The translations under genes and the position numbers were made by a program. Of a stretch of 64,000 bases of DNA, positions 1-8,268 are shown piece by piece (positions within the stretch are counted from its first letter, which is position 1; each line of letters opens with the position of its first letter). The notes under the pieces are model-generated. The model saw only the letters and a program-made list of their open reading frames with translations. It was not told where the DNA came from and made no database searches. The stretch spans positions 2,232,001 to 2,296,000 of the forward strand of contig NZ_CP062221.1 of the NCBI RefSeq assembly GCF_021590045.1, in the 5' to 3' direction. The DNA is from Cellulomonas palmilytica (GTDB taxonomy: Bacteria; Actinomycetota; Actinomycetes; Actinomycetales; Cellulomonadaceae).

Positions 1-510
1 AAGTCGATCGGCTCGGAGGAGACGTTCGTCACGGACGAGCACGACCTCGGCGTCGTGCAGTCCAAGGCGCTCGAGCTCGCGGACCGGTGCGCGCGGCGCC
101 TGCGCCAGCGCTCGCTCGTCGCGCGGACCGTGACGGTGAAGGTGCGCACGTCGGACTTCCGCACGCTCACCCGCTCGCGCACGCTCGCGACCCCCACGGA
201 CGTGGGCCGGGAGATCTACCTGGCCGCGCGCACGCTCCTGGCGGGCGTCGACCTGCGAGGACTGCCGGTGCGGCTCGTGGGTGTCCGGGTCGAGTCGTTG
301 TCCCCGGCGGCCGAGGCGGTGCTCCAGCCGACTCTCGACGACGTCGCGGGGGAGGGTGCGGGGCCCGGCGAGGCGAGGCGCGACGCGGAGCGGGCGATGG
401 ACGTGGTGCGGGAGCGCTTCGGCTCGCTCGCGATCCGCTCGGCAGCCGCGCTCGACGCGCCGTCGCCGGATCGCTCGACTACCACCTTCCAGGTGGCGGA
501 TCTATCCTGA
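1..510 (+). CDS. dinB: DNA polymerase IV, C-terminal part (5' end outside window)
   Basis: The reading frame is open from base 1, so the N-terminal palm and fingers lie upstream of the window. The 169 visible residues match the little-finger domain of Y-family polymerases. The segment KSIGSEETFVTDEHDL opens that domain, followed by the lesion-bypass pattern LVARTVTVKVRTSDF and a strand ending RLVGVRVESL. Family role: error-prone translesion synthesis past damaged template bases. The C-terminal tail after that is not conserved. A beta-clamp-binding motif cannot be pointed to with confidence. The next gene starts 39 bases downstream in the same direction. Identification rests on the C-terminal domain only but the match is clear. 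Confidence 0.88.
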   Translation, partial: KSIGSEETFVTDEHDLGVVQSKALELADRCARRLRQRSLVARTVTVKVRTSDFRTLTRSRTLATPTDVGREIYLAARTLLAGVDLRGLPVRLVGVRVESLSPAAEAVLQPTLDDVAGEGAGPGEARRDAERAMDVVRERFGSLAIRSAAALDAPSPDRSTTTFQVADLS

Positions 511-549
511 ACCCGACACGTTCGTCGACACAGACCATCGGGGGTCGGG

Positions 550-960
550 ATGCCTCTCTCTGAGTACGAGCAGCGCGTCCTGGAGCAGATGGAGCGCCAG
601 CTCGCGTCCGACGACCCGCGCCTGGCGAACACGCTCACCCAGCGCGGTCGACGGGCCGTGGGGCGCTACGTCGTCGCCGGGATCGGCGCGGCCCTCGGGC
701 TGCTGCTGCTCGTCATCGGGGCTGCCGGGAGCCTGCCGCTCCTCGGCGTGCTCGGGTTCATCGTCATGTTCGCCGCGGTCGCGTACGCGTTCGCGCGCCC
801 GCACCGCCCGTCCGGGCCGACCGGGGTCGTCACCGACGACGGCTCCGTGCGCAAGGCATCGGGCCGCAAGCCCTCGCCGAGGCGTCCGAAGGGGCAGGGC
901 TTCATGGCCCGCATGGAGGAGCGCTGGGACCGTCGTCGCGGCGAGCACGGCGGCGTCTGA
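550..960 (+). CDS. DUF3040 family small membrane protein
   Basis: A 136-residue protein. The N-terminus has the pattern MPLSEYEQRVLEQMERQL, typical of actinobacterial DUF3040 proteins. Two hydrophobic segments follow at about residues 38-56 and 60-78. The C-terminal tail is basic and soluble (many Arg and Lys), so it probably faces the cytoplasm. No enzymatic motif is visible and the function of the family is unknown. In actinobacteria it commonly lies between dinB and the mra cluster, as here. A TATCCT box at 503-508 could be its own -10, overlapping the end of dinB; the -35 is poor. A G-rich stretch just before the ATG may act as a weak ribosome-binding site. Confidence 0.85.
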   Translation: MPLSEYEQRVLEQMERQLASDDPRLANTLTQRGRRAVGRYVVAGIGAALGLLLLVIGAAGSLPLLGVLGFIVMFAAVAYAFARPHRPSGPTGVVTDDGSVRKASGRKPSPRRPKGQGFMARMEERWDRRRGEHGGV

Positions 961-1042
961 CCGGACCGTTCCCCGCCGCCGACCCCCGGGGTCGGCCCCC
1001 GCCAGGCTCGCCCGCCCTCCCCGCGCGTGAGCTCTCGAGCAG

Positions 1043-1085
1043 GACGAAGCACCTGCACCCGTGACCGGGACGCGGGTGCTTCGTC
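1043..1085. terminator. Bidirectional hairpin terminator between convergent genes
   Basis: The arms GACGAAGCACC (1043-1053) and GGTGCTTCGTC (1075-1085) pair perfectly over 11 bp around a 21-base loop. It lies between the DUF3040 gene (+) and the TgpA-like gene (-), so it can serve both. There is no long T tract, as is usual at this GC content. Confidence 0.75.
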
Positions 1086-1092
1086 GTGCCGG

Positions 1093-3507
1093 TCAGCGGT
1101 GCGAGCCGGCGTGCGTGTCGGCGGGCTCCACAGGGTGCTGCGCGGTCCGCGCGCGTCGCAGCCGCCGCTCGCGGACCCAGGCCGCGCCCGGCAGGGAACG
1201 CAGCGTGTGCGCGACCGCACCGGAACGTGTGACGCCGGCCGTGCGGACGCCGACCAGCACGCGGTCGACGCAGGCGGCCGCGGCACCCGGGGTGGTGGTG
1301 GGCGGCTGCGGTGCGTAGCGCGCGAGCTCGAGCGCGTGCACGAGCTCGCGGAACGCGGCGACCGCGTCGTCGTCGAGGGGCTGCCCGGCGAGCGCGTCGA
1401 CCTGCCGCTGCACGGACGCCACGGCGGAGCGGGGCGTCGTCGCGGCGGACCACCGGATGCCGAAGCGCGCGAGCGCGCGCCGCAGGCGCGTCCAGGCCTG
1501 CTCGGGCGTCAGGTCGGCGAGCACCCGCGCCCGTCGTCGCGTCGTGAGGACGACGACCAGGGCCGCGAGCAGGAGCACGACGGAGACGGTCACGGCCACG
1601 GGCACCCACGTGTCGCCCTGCGTCGTGGTGCTCGTGCTCGGGGCGAAGGTCGGCAGCCCGGTCGGGGCGGCGCCCGGCTGGAGCGTGGGCAGGGCCTCCT
1701 GCGTGGGGCCCGTGCCGCCGCCGGAGTTGATGAGGGGGTCGCTCCACGGCGGCGGAGCGCCGGTCTGCACGGCGGGCGTGGGCTCGAACCGCACCCAGCC
1801 GTGCCCCTCGAAGTACAGCTCGGGCCACGCGTGCGACTGCTGGCCGGTGACGACGTACGTCCCGTTGTCGTTCGAGCCGGGCAGGAAGCCGACGCCGACG
1901 CGCGCGGGGATCCCGATCGAGCGGGCCATGACGGTCATCGCGGTCGCGAACTGCACGCAGTAGCCCTGACGCGACTCGAGGAAGTCCCACACCGCGTCGT
2001 CGGTCCGCGCGGGCGCCACGCGCGTGTCGTAGGTGAAGTTGGCCGAGGAGCGCAGGTACGACTGCAGCGCCATCGCCTGCCGGTAGGGCGTGCTCGCCTC
2101 GCGGGTGAGCTCGACGGCCAGGTCGCGGATGTCGTCGGCGTGCGAGCTCGTCGGGACCTCGAGCGCGCGCGGGTCGCCCGGGTCGCCCACGCGGGCGTCC
2201 TCGAGGTCGTCGGCCGTCAGGGACGGGATCTCGACGACCATCGAGAACTGCTGGCCCTCGTACGTGTCGTCCACCCCGTCGACCTGGTCGCGGACGGGGT
2301 CGTAGCGCCACTGCCCCTCGATCGCGAGCGTGCGGGGGAACACCGGGATCGGCAGCTGGTCGTCCTCGAGGACCCCGACCTCGACGTCGACCACGGCGAG
2401 CGTGCCCCGCCGGTCGTCGGGTTCGGTGCCGATCCGGTCCGCGTCGGAGGTCAGGAGGCCGGCGAGCGTGCCGACGTCGACGGACTGGCCGGAGTCGCGG
2501 TCGGCGTGCCAGGAGCGCCCGTCGAAGGACAGGAGCGTCATGGCACGCAGCGGGCCGACGGAGTTCGCGTTGACGGCGGGTGCGGAGGTCGCGCTCGGCG
2601 ACGGGGCCGGGTCGTCGGAGTCGCCGACCTCCGGCAGGCCGGACCCGGGATCGACGACGTCGTCCGACCCGCCGGGGCGGTGCACCTGGTAGCGCAGGAC
2701 GGCGCGGTCGGTGCGGCCGCCCAGGCTCGCGCGGACGTCGAGGTCGGCGGCGAGGTCCACGGGGCCGCCGGTGCCGGAGCCGAAGTTCGGCAGGCCCCAC
2801 GCGGACCACCCGGGCAGCGCGGCGAGCACGGGTCCGGCGACGAGCGCGACGACGACGACGCCGACCGCGGACGCGGACGCGAGCCCCGCGCGGCGTGCGC
2901 CGTCGGAGCGCTGGCCCTGTGGTGCGACGCTGAGCGCGAGCAGGAGCAGGTAGACCAGGCCGGTCCAGAAGATCGCCGAGCCACGCCCGGGGAACTCCAG
3001 CACGATCGTCGGGGTCCACATCGCGGCGAACGCGACGCCGGCGAGCGCGGGCATCGCGAGCCCGACGGCCAGCAGGTCTGCCGCGAGGAACACGAGCACC
3101 GCGCCGACCGCGAGCAGCAGCTCGAGCGGTCGGACGACGTCGACGGGGACGACCGCGACCTCGACGAGGTGCACGCCCTGCGACCACAGCGCGCTCGTGC
3201 GCTCCCACGACGAGAGGTCGGGCACGAGCTGCAGGCGGCCGGGCGGCGCGCCGTAGCGCAGGAGGACGGCGACGAACGCGACGACGAGCCCGACGACCGA
3301 CGGCACCCAGACGGTGCGGGTCACGGACCGCACGACCGCGACCGCCGCGGCGGTGACGAGCAGGAGCACGACGACGGGCGTGCGCCACGGCACGGTCCCG
3401 AGCAGGTTGGTGAGCGCGTGCAGCGACGTGATCGTCCCGAGCGCGCACAGCGCGGTGGTGGCGACGGCCCGCCAGCCGCGCGGCGGTGTCGTGTGCAGGG
3501 GGCTCAT
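1093..3507 (-). CDS. TgpA-like membrane transglutaminase (DUF3488 - transglutaminase core - DUF4129)
   Basis: An 804-residue protein. The first 230 residues or so form several membrane spans (DUF3488 type). A large extracytoplasmic part follows with a transglutaminase/protease core. The core shows C517 in GYCVQFATAM, H559 in HAWPELYF and an acidic residue E575 in WVRFEPTP. These are the expected catalytic Cys, His and acidic positions; Glu rather than Asp at the third position is a point to note. One more span sits near the C-terminus (VPVAVTVSVVLLLAALVVVL), then a cytoplasmic DUF4129-like tail. The start ATG overlaps the stop of the DUF58 gene by four bases (ATGA at 3504-3507), so the two are translationally coupled. 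Substrate unknown; a role in the cell envelope is inferred from topology. A longer upstream frame to 3993 is antisense overlap with the DUF58 gene and was not used. Confidence 0.88.
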   Translation of the reverse strand: MSPLHTTPPRGWRAVATTALCALGTITSLHALTNLLGTVPWRTPVVVLLLVTAAAVAVVRSVTRTVWVPSVVGLVVAFVAVLLRYGAPPGRLQLVPDLSSWERTSALWSQGVHLVEVAVVPVDVVRPLELLLAVGAVLVFLAADLLAVGLAMPALAGVAFAAMWTPTIVLEFPGRGSAIFWTGLVYLLLLALSVAPQGQRSDGARRAGLASASAVGVVVVALVAGPVLAALPGWSAWGLPNFGSGTGGPVDLAADLDVRASLGGRTDRAVLRYQVHRPGGSDDVVDPGSGLPEVGDSDDPAPSPSATSAPAVNANSVGPLRAMTLLSFDGRSWHADRDSGQSVDVGTLAGLLTSDADRIGTEPDDRRGTLAVVDVEVGVLEDDQLPIPVFPRTLAIEGQWRYDPVRDQVDGVDDTYEGQQFSMVVEIPSLTADDLEDARVGDPGDPRALEVPTSSHADDIRDLAVELTREASTPYRQAMALQSYLRSSANFTYDTRVAPARTDDAVWDFLESRQGYCVQFATAMTVMARSIGIPARVGVGFLPGSNDNGTYVVTGQQSHAWPELYFEGHGWVRFEPTPAVQTGAPPPWSDPLINSGGGTGPTQEALPTLQPGAAPTGLPTFAPSTSTTTQGDTWVPVAVTVSVVLLLAALVVVLTTRRRARVLADLTPEQAWTRLRRALARFGIRWSAATTPRSAVASVQRQVDALAGQPLDDDAVAAFRELVHALELARYAPQPPTTTPGAAAACVDRVLVGVRTAGVTRSGAVAHTLRSLPGAAWVRERRLRRARTAQHPVEPADTHAGSHR

Positions 3508-4754
3508 CGCGCGCTCCCGAGGAGTCGGAGCCAGCAGTCGAGCAGGGGCTCGCCGGGCGTCGCCTCGCACGCGCGCCAGCCCGCGCGGTGCAGCGCGTCG
3601 ACCGTGGCCCGCGCGTCGCGCTGACCGCCCGTCTGCTGCGGGTCGCTGCGGACGACGGCCCAGCCCTGCGCGGTGTCGGCGACGTGCGCGAGCGCGGTGC
3701 GCGCACCGGCGCCCAGCGGGCCGAGCACGCCGAGCACGATCTCGCCGCCCGCCTCGGTGCTCTCCAGCAGGTGCGCCCCGGCGACGAGCCGCGACTGCGC
3801 GTCGTTGGCGGTGCGGGGCGCGTCGAGGTCCACCGTGCGGTCGAGCAGCGCGGCGCGTGCGCCGTCGTGCCGCGTGTGCAGGAACGGCACGCCGGTCAGG
3901 GTGCTGTGCGCGCCCACGCCGTCGAGCAGCCGCACGGGGTGGCCCGCGTCGAGCATCGCGAGCGCGATGGACGCGGCCAGCGAGATCGTCCACTCCAGGT
4001 GCTGGCCGCGGTACGGCAGGTCGAGCAGGACGGACACGGGGCGCATGCCGGCGCGCTCGTCGGACCGCACGAGGAGCTCACCGCGGCGGGCGCTGCTGCG
4101 CCAGTGCACGCGGCGCAGGTCGTCGCCCTCGCGGTAGTCGCGCAGCGACGCGTCGTCGGTCGACGGCGACCGGGCGCCCAGCGCGACGCGGTCGGGCTCG
4201 CCGACGAGCACGTCGCTCGGCGCCGGCAGCGGCACGACGGCGGGCCAGACGGTGACCTCCGCCTGCTCGCCGAGCGTGGTCGTGCTGGCGACCGTCCCGA
4301 ACAGGTCGGTCCGGGTCACGACGAGCGGTCCGAGCGGCCACCGCCCGCGCCGCGCGGTCTGCACGCCGTAGGACACGACGACCGAGCCGGGGGAGCGGTG
4401 CACGCGGGCACGCAACGGACGGCCCGCGGACAGCTCGGTCGCGGCCTGCTCGGCGAACTTCAGGCCCGCGAGGCGCGCGCGTCCCGACGGGTCGGACGAC
4501 GTGATGTGCACCTCGACCCCGACGCGCTCGCCCGCGTGCACGGGGTTGGGCAGGACGCGTCGCTGCACCGCGAGCGGGCGCCGGGCGCCGCCGGCGTCGA
4601 GCCAGGCGACCAGACCGGCGGCCGCCCCCACGACGACGAGCGCGACCGCGCCGATCCGCACGAGGTCGCGCGAGCCGGCGCCGATCCCGAGCAGGAGCAG
4701 GACCAGACCGGTCGCCCCGAGCGCCCAGCCGCGCAGCGTGGGCTGCAGCCGCAT
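3504..4754 (-). CDS. DUF58 domain protein
   Basis: A 416-residue protein. Two hydrophobic segments lie within residues 1-55, followed by a long soluble part. The DUF58 signature is plain in the second half: DYREGDDLRRVHWRSSARRGEL, here in the stretch around residues 205-227. A von Willebrand A-like fold often follows this signature. DUF58 proteins form three-gene units with MoxR ATPases and TgpA-type transglutaminases, exactly as seen here. The start lies one base after the moxR stop (TGA-C-ATG), and the end overlaps the next gene. Molecular function is not established; the family is thought to act with MoxR in assembling or remodelling envelope-associated complexes. Confidence 0.88.
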   Translation of the reverse strand: MRLQPTLRGWALGATGLVLLLLGIGAGSRDLVRIGAVALVVVGAAAGLVAWLDAGGARRPLAVQRRVLPNPVHAGERVGVEVHITSSDPSGRARLAGLKFAEQAATELSAGRPLRARVHRSPGSVVVSYGVQTARRGRWPLGPLVVTRTDLFGTVASTTTLGEQAEVTVWPAVVPLPAPSDVLVGEPDRVALGARSPSTDDASLRDYREGDDLRRVHWRSSARRGELLVRSDERAGMRPVSVLLDLPYRGQHLEWTISLAASIALAMLDAGHPVRLLDGVGAHSTLTGVPFLHTRHDGARAALLDRTVDLDAPRTANDAQSRLVAGAHLLESTEAGGEIVLGVLGPLGAGARTALAHVADTAQGWAVVRSDPQQTGGQRDARATVDALHRAGWRACEATPGEPLLDCWLRLLGSAR

Positions 4755-4755
4755 G

Positions 4756-5757
4756 TCAGAGCGCGCGCCGCGCGCCCGCGCCCGCGACGTCGGCGGTCGG
4801 CACGGCCACGCGTGCGACGAGGCTCTCGACGATCGACTCGGTCGAGCGCCCCGACAGCCGCGACTCGGTGCTCGGCAGGAGCCGGTGCGCGAGCACGGAG
4901 GACGCGAGCTTCTGCACGTCGTCGGGGAGCACGTGGTCGCGGCCGTCGATCGCGGCGAGGCCCTTGGCGGCGCGCAGCAGCTGGATCGCGGCGCGCGGGG
5001 ACGCGCCCAGGCGTAGCCCGGTCTCCTCGCGGGTGGCGCCGACGAGGTCGACGACGTACCGCTTGACGGCGGGCGACGCGTACAGGCGGCGTGTGACGTC
5101 GATGAGGCGTGCGACGTGCGCGGCGTCGGTGACCGGCTTGAGCCCGGCGAGCGGGTCGGACGTCTCCTGCAGGTCGAGCATGTCGAGCTCGGACTCGACG
5201 CTCGGGTAGCCGACGGTCAGGCGGGCCATGAACCGGTCGCGCTGCGCCTCGGGCAGCGGGTACGTGCCCTCCATCTCGACGGGGTTCTGCGTCGCGACGA
5301 CGAAGAACGGCCGCGGCAGGCGGTAGGTGCGGCCGTCGACGGTCGCCTGGCCCTCCTGCATGCACTCGAGGAGCGCGGACTGGGTCTTGGGGGACGCGCG
5401 GTTGATCTCGTCGCCGATGACGACGTGCGCGAACACCGGGCCGGGCCGGAACTCGAACTCGTTGGTCTGCGTCCGGAAGATGTTGACGCCCGTGAGGTCG
5501 CTCGGCATGAGGTCGGGCGTGAACTGGATGCGCCCGACGGTGCAGTCGATCGTCCGGGCGAGGGCCTTCGCGAGGGTGGTCTTGCCCACCCCGGGGACGT
5601 CCTCGAGGAGCAGGTGTCCTTCGGCGAGCAGCACGGCGAGCGTGGTGCGGACGAGCTCGGGCCGTCCGGTCACGACGTGCTCGATGGCGGAACGCATCCG
5701 GTCGGTCGTGCCGACGAGGTCGGTGAGCTCGTCGGACGAGGGAACGGACTGCAGCAT
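4756..5757 (-). CDS. MoxR-family AAA+ ATPase
   Basis: A 333-residue protein. It has a Walker A motif EDVPGVGKTTLAKAL near residue 52, a Walker B motif VIGDEINRA, and a sensor-like stretch VVATQNPVEMEGTYPLPEAQRDRF, all diagnostic of the MoxR branch of AAA+ ATPases. MoxR proteins are ATP-driven chaperones that act on partner proteins. The ATG at 5757 follows a strong AAGGAGG ribosome-binding site, which fixes the start; the much longer open frame upstream is antisense to mraZ and rsmH. It heads the moxR-DUF58-TgpA operon. A TAGGCT box (minus strand, 5788-5783) about 26 bases upstream is a reasonable -10. MraZ-type repeats lie further upstream (see those entries). Confidence 0.93.
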   Translation of the reverse strand: MLQSVPSSDELTDLVGTTDRMRSAIEHVVTGRPELVRTTLAVLLAEGHLLLEDVPGVGKTTLAKALARTIDCTVGRIQFTPDLMPSDLTGVNIFRTQTNEFEFRPGPVFAHVVIGDEINRASPKTQSALLECMQEGQATVDGRTYRLPRPFFVVATQNPVEMEGTYPLPEAQRDRFMARLTVGYPSVESELDMLDLQETSDPLAGLKPVTDAAHVARLIDVTRRLYASPAVKRYVVDLVGATREETGLRLGASPRAAIQLLRAAKGLAAIDGRDHVLPDDVQKLASSVLAHRLLPSTESRLSGRSTESIVESLVARVAVPTADVAGAGARRAL

Positions 5758-5845
5758 GGGCGCCTCCTTGCGGTCGGGTCCGAGCCTACGGTGCGCCTCG
5801 CCCGTCGCGGGACGACTCGGACGACTTCCACCCGGGTGCGGGTCC

Positions 5846-5860
5846 CCCCACTTCCCTCCA
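5846..5860 (-). promoter_or_regulatory. MraZ-type box pair facing moxR (distal to mraZ)
   Basis: Read on the minus strand: TGGAG, five bases GGAAG, then TGGGG. The first 10 bases are identical to the first repeat unit and spacer of the box cluster in front of mraZ. MraZ is known to bind tandem TGGG(A/G)-like pentamers with a 10-base period. It lies about 90 bases upstream of the moxR ATG. Confidence 0.5.
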
Positions 5861-5983
5861 CGGGTTCTCCCGGGCTCGTGAGCGCCGGCGTGGACATACC
5901 CGGACAGAGCGGTACGAGGTACCCGTGAAGCGCGTGTGACGGGCCTGTGCAGGAACGAAACAGGACGCGTGTCGGAAATTCTC

Positions 5984-5998
5984 CTCCACTTCTCACCA
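5984..5998 (-). promoter_or_regulatory. MraZ-type box pair, minus orientation, mid-region
   Basis: Read on the minus strand: TGGTG, five bases AGAAG, then TGGAG. Same 10-base period and a similar spacer to the other two groups. It lies between the moxR and mraZ starts and could serve either side. Confidence 0.42.
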
Positions 5999-6060
5999 CG
6001 GCTCTGACCTGCGATAACGCTGCTCCACCAGGGTGAAACCCCCGATTTTCGACGTGCTCG

Positions 6061-6095
6061 TGGAGGGAAGTGGAGTACCGTGGAGGCACGTGGTG
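6061..6095 (+). promoter_or_regulatory. MraZ operator: four phased pentamer repeats
   Basis: TGGAG at 6061, 6071 and 6081 and TGGTG at 6091, each separated by five bases. A 10-base period places them on one face of the helix. This is the arrangement known for MraZ autoregulation of the mra operon in other bacteria. It ends 67 bases before the mraZ start. Confidence 0.75.
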
Positions 6096-6162
6096 AGGCG
6101 GGGAGCGGGTGCTCTCCGGGCGGTCGTCCCGCCGCCGCGTCGAGGGCTCGGAGGGAGGCGTG

Positions 6163-6636
6163 GTGTCGCATGAGACGGTCGGCGTCCTGGGCTCCGGCAT
6201 GCCCTTCCTGGGCACCTACACACCGCGCCTCGACGACAAGGGCCGGCTCATCCTCCCGGCCAAGTTCCGGCCGCAGCTCGCGCAGGGACTGGTCATGACA
6301 CGGGGTCAGGAGCGCTGCCTCTTCCTGCTGCCGCTGGACGAGTTCCGCCGCTACCACGACCAGCTGCGGCAGGCGCCCGTGACGAGCAAGCAGGCGCGCG
6401 ACTACCTGCGCGTGTTCCTGTCCGGCGCGAACGACGAGCTGCCCGACAAGCAGGGCCGTGTGTCGATCCCGCCGATGCTCCGCCAGTACGCGGGTCTCGA
6501 CCGCGACGTCGCCGTGATCGGCGCCGGCACGCGCGTCGAGATCTGGGACCTGCAGGCGTGGGAGACGTACCTCGCCGAGCAGGAGGCCGGATACGCCGAC
6601 GCGACCGAGGAGGTCTTCCCGCAGGGGCGGTGGTGA
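6163..6636 (+). CDS. mraZ: Transcriptional regulator MraZ
   Basis: A 157-residue protein. Two AbrB/SpoVT-like DNA-binding repeats are visible: [20 protein letters not shown] near residue 18 and [13 protein letters not shown] near residue 92. MraZ forms a ring that binds phased repeats upstream of its own operon and controls the division and cell wall cluster. The chosen start is GTG 6163, placed eight bases after GGAGG at 6150-6154. An in-frame GTG at 6160 is too close to the ribosome-binding site. An ATG at 6199 gives the usual MraZ N-terminus but has no ribosome-binding site. rsmH begins 196 bases downstream. Confidence 0.93.
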   Translation: MSHETVGVLGSGMPFLGTYTPRLDDKGRLILPAKFRPQLAQGLVMTRGQERCLFLLPLDEFRRYHDQLRQAPVTSKQARDYLRVFLSGANDELPDKQGRVSIPPMLRQYAGLDRDVAVIGAGTRVEIWDLQAWETYLAEQEAGYADATEEVFPQGRW

Positions 6637-6689
6637 CACCCGTCGTGACACCAGCCCGGCTCCCGCCCGACGAGATCTCCTCCCGACCG

Positions 6690-6715
6690 CTCTGCCGCAC
6701 TTCCCCGCGGCAGAG
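6690..6715 (+). promoter_or_regulatory. Strong hairpin between mraZ and rsmH
   Basis: CTCTGCCGC (6690-6698) and GCGGCAGAG (6707-6715) pair perfectly over 9 bp with an 8-base loop. No T tract follows. It could be an attenuator or an RNA-processing site that sets the ratio of mraZ to the downstream genes; that role is inferred. Confidence 0.45.
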
Positions 6716-6832
6716 GGCCGGTGGGGGATCTGGTCGGACGGCGGAGGGGCTGACCGACCACCAACCACCGAGCACCCGGTCCACGCACCGGCACACCCAC
6801 GACGACCGCGACCCAGCCGAGAGGAGGAGCCC

Positions 6833-7849
6833 GTGGGCCAGCAGAAGAACCCCGACGACCGCGGCGCCGCCTCGCGGCACGTGCCCGTCCTGCTCGAGCG
6901 TTGCCTGGAGCTGCTCGCGCCGGCGCTCGAGGTCGAGGGCGCGGTGATGGTCGACTCGACGCTCGGCATGGGCGGGCACACCGAGGGCGTGCTGCGCCGG
7001 TTCCCGCACGTGCGGGTCGTCGGCCTCGACCGGGACACGCAGGCGATCGCGCTCGCGAGCGAGCGGCTCGCGCCGTTCGGCGACCGGTTCACGGGCGTGC
7101 ACGCGGTGTACGACGAGATCCGCGACGTGCTCGCCGACCTCGGGATCCCGGCGGTGCAGGGCGTGCTCATGGACCTGGGCGTGTCGTCGCTGCAGCTCGA
7201 CGAGGTCGAGCGCGGCTTCTCGTACGCGCAGGACGCGCCGCTCGACATGCGCATGGACGCCACGACCGGCCTCACGGCCGCGGACGTGCTCAACACGTAC
7301 GACGAGCGCGACCTCGCGCGGGTCCTGCGGACGTACGGCGAGGAGCGGTTCGCCCCGCGCATCGCCCGCGCGATCGTGCGGGCACGTGCGAGCGCGCCGC
7401 TGGCGCGCACGGGCGAGCTCGTCGACCTCGTGCGGTCCGCGATCCCCGCGGCGGCGCGCGCGACCGGCGGCCACCCGGCCAAGCGCACGTTCCAGGCGCT
7501 GCGCATCGAGGTCAACCACGAGCTGGACGCGCTGGCGCGGGCGCTGCCGGAGTCCGTCGAGGCCCTGGCGGTCGGCGGCCGGATCGTCGTCGAGGCGTAT
7601 CAGTCCCTCGAGGACCGGATGGTCAAGCAGACGTTCGCGGCCGGCGCGACCGTGAGCGCGCCGCCCGACCTGCCCGTGGTCCCGGACACCCACCAGCCGT
7701 ACCTGCGGCTGGTGACCCGCGGAGCGGAGGAGGCCGACGAGGCCGAGCTCGCCCGCAACCCCCGTTCGCAGTCGGTGCGGCTGCGCGCGGCAGAGCGTCT
7801 GCGCACCACACCGGACCACCTGCGTCCCGCACCGAGGAGGGCAGCATGA
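6833..7849 (+). CDS. rsmH: 16S rRNA (cytosine-1402-N4)-methyltransferase
   Basis: A 338-residue protein matching RsmH (MraW). It has the SAM-binding motif [12 protein letters not shown] near residue 40, the acidic loop [29 protein letters not shown], and the C-terminal [15 protein letters not shown] and [14 protein letters not shown] blocks. It uses S-adenosylmethionine to methylate N4 of C1402 in the ribosomal decoding site. Start GTG 6833 follows GAGGAGG. The stop overlaps the ftsL start (ATGA, 7846-7849). Confidence 0.96.
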   Translation: MGQQKNPDDRGAASRHVPVLLERCLELLAPALEVEGAVMVDSTLGMGGHTEGVLRRFPHVRVVGLDRDTQAIALASERLAPFGDRFTGVHAVYDEIRDVLADLGIPAVQGVLMDLGVSSLQLDEVERGFSYAQDAPLDMRMDATTGLTAADVLNTYDERDLARVLRTYGEERFAPRIARAIVRARASAPLARTGELVDLVRSAIPAAARATGGHPAKRTFQALRIEVNHELDALARALPESVEALAVGGRIVVEAYQSLEDRMVKQTFAAGATVSAPPDLPVVPDTHQPYLRLVTRGAEEADEAELARNPRSQSVRLRAAERLRTTPDHLRPAPRRAA

Positions 7850-8268
7850 GCGCCAGCAGCGCAGCCCGCGCGTACCCCGCTCCGGCCCGTCCGTACGGCA
7901 CGACGACGGCGCCGACCCCCGCCCGTCAGCCCGCGCCGCCGCGGCTGCGGCTCGTGCGCGCGCCCTCGCACGCCCGCACGCGCGTCCCGTTCGTGCTCGT
8001 GTGCATGGGCGTGCTCGCCGCGGCCCTGCTCGGCGCGCTCCTGCTCAACACGCAGATGGCGAAGAACTCGTACGAGAAGTACGACCTGGGCATCGAGCTG
8101 GGCCGCCTGGACCAGGACGCCAAGGACCTGTCCGCGGCGCTCGACGCCAAGGGCTCGCCGTCCCAGCTCGCCAAGGCGGCGAGCGCTCTCGGGATGGTCC
8201 CGTCGGAGGGCACCGGGTGGATCCGGCTGTCCGACGGCACGGTGCAGGGCGCTGCCGGCGGGCGCTGA
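7846..8268 (+). CDS. ftsL: FtsL-like septum protein
   Basis: A 140-residue single-pass membrane protein. The cytoplasmic head of about 50 residues is rich in Ala, Pro and Arg. One span follows ([21 protein letters not shown]), then a short extracytoplasmic helical stretch with heptad-like leucines ([19 protein letters not shown]). Length, topology and position between rsmH and ftsI identify FtsL, which with FtsB and FtsQ activates the FtsW-FtsI septal synthase. Sequence conservation in this family is low, so the call leans on context. The start is set by GAGGAGG and the ATGA overlap; the end overlaps ftsI by one base (TGATG). Confidence 0.85.
   Translation: MSASSAARAYPAPARPYGTTTAPTPARQPAPPRLRLVRAPSHARTRVPFVLVCMGVLAAALLGALLLNTQMAKNSYEKYDLGIELGRLDQDAKDLSAALDAKGSPSQLAKAASALGMVPSEGTGWIRLSDGTVQGAAGGR

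Larger units (their letters stand above)
5758..6162. promoter_or_regulatory. Divergent moxR / mraZ regulatory region
   Basis: A 405-base gap between two divergent operons. It holds the moxR ribosome-binding site and a TAGGCT -10 candidate on the minus side. On the plus side a TACCGT box at 6076-6081 could serve mraZ but has no good -35. It also has three groups of TGGNG pentamers spaced exactly 10 bases apart, listed separately: two facing moxR, one facing mraZ. No open reading frame in the gap looks real. Confidence 0.6.

Noticed and set aside
1027..3624. Long open frame of 865 codons on the plus strand
   Set aside because: It is antisense to the TgpA-like and DUF58 genes, with a composition of Arg, Gly and Asp typical of a shadow frame in GC-rich DNA.
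6199..6201. ATG as the mraZ start
   Set aside because: It has no ribosome-binding site; GTG 6163 is well placed after GGAGG. The ATG remains possible since it gives the usual N-terminus.
4756..7515. Extension of the MoxR frame to 919 residues
   Set aside because: The extra N-terminus lies over mraZ, rsmH and the intergenic region. AAGGAGG before 5757 fixes the real start.
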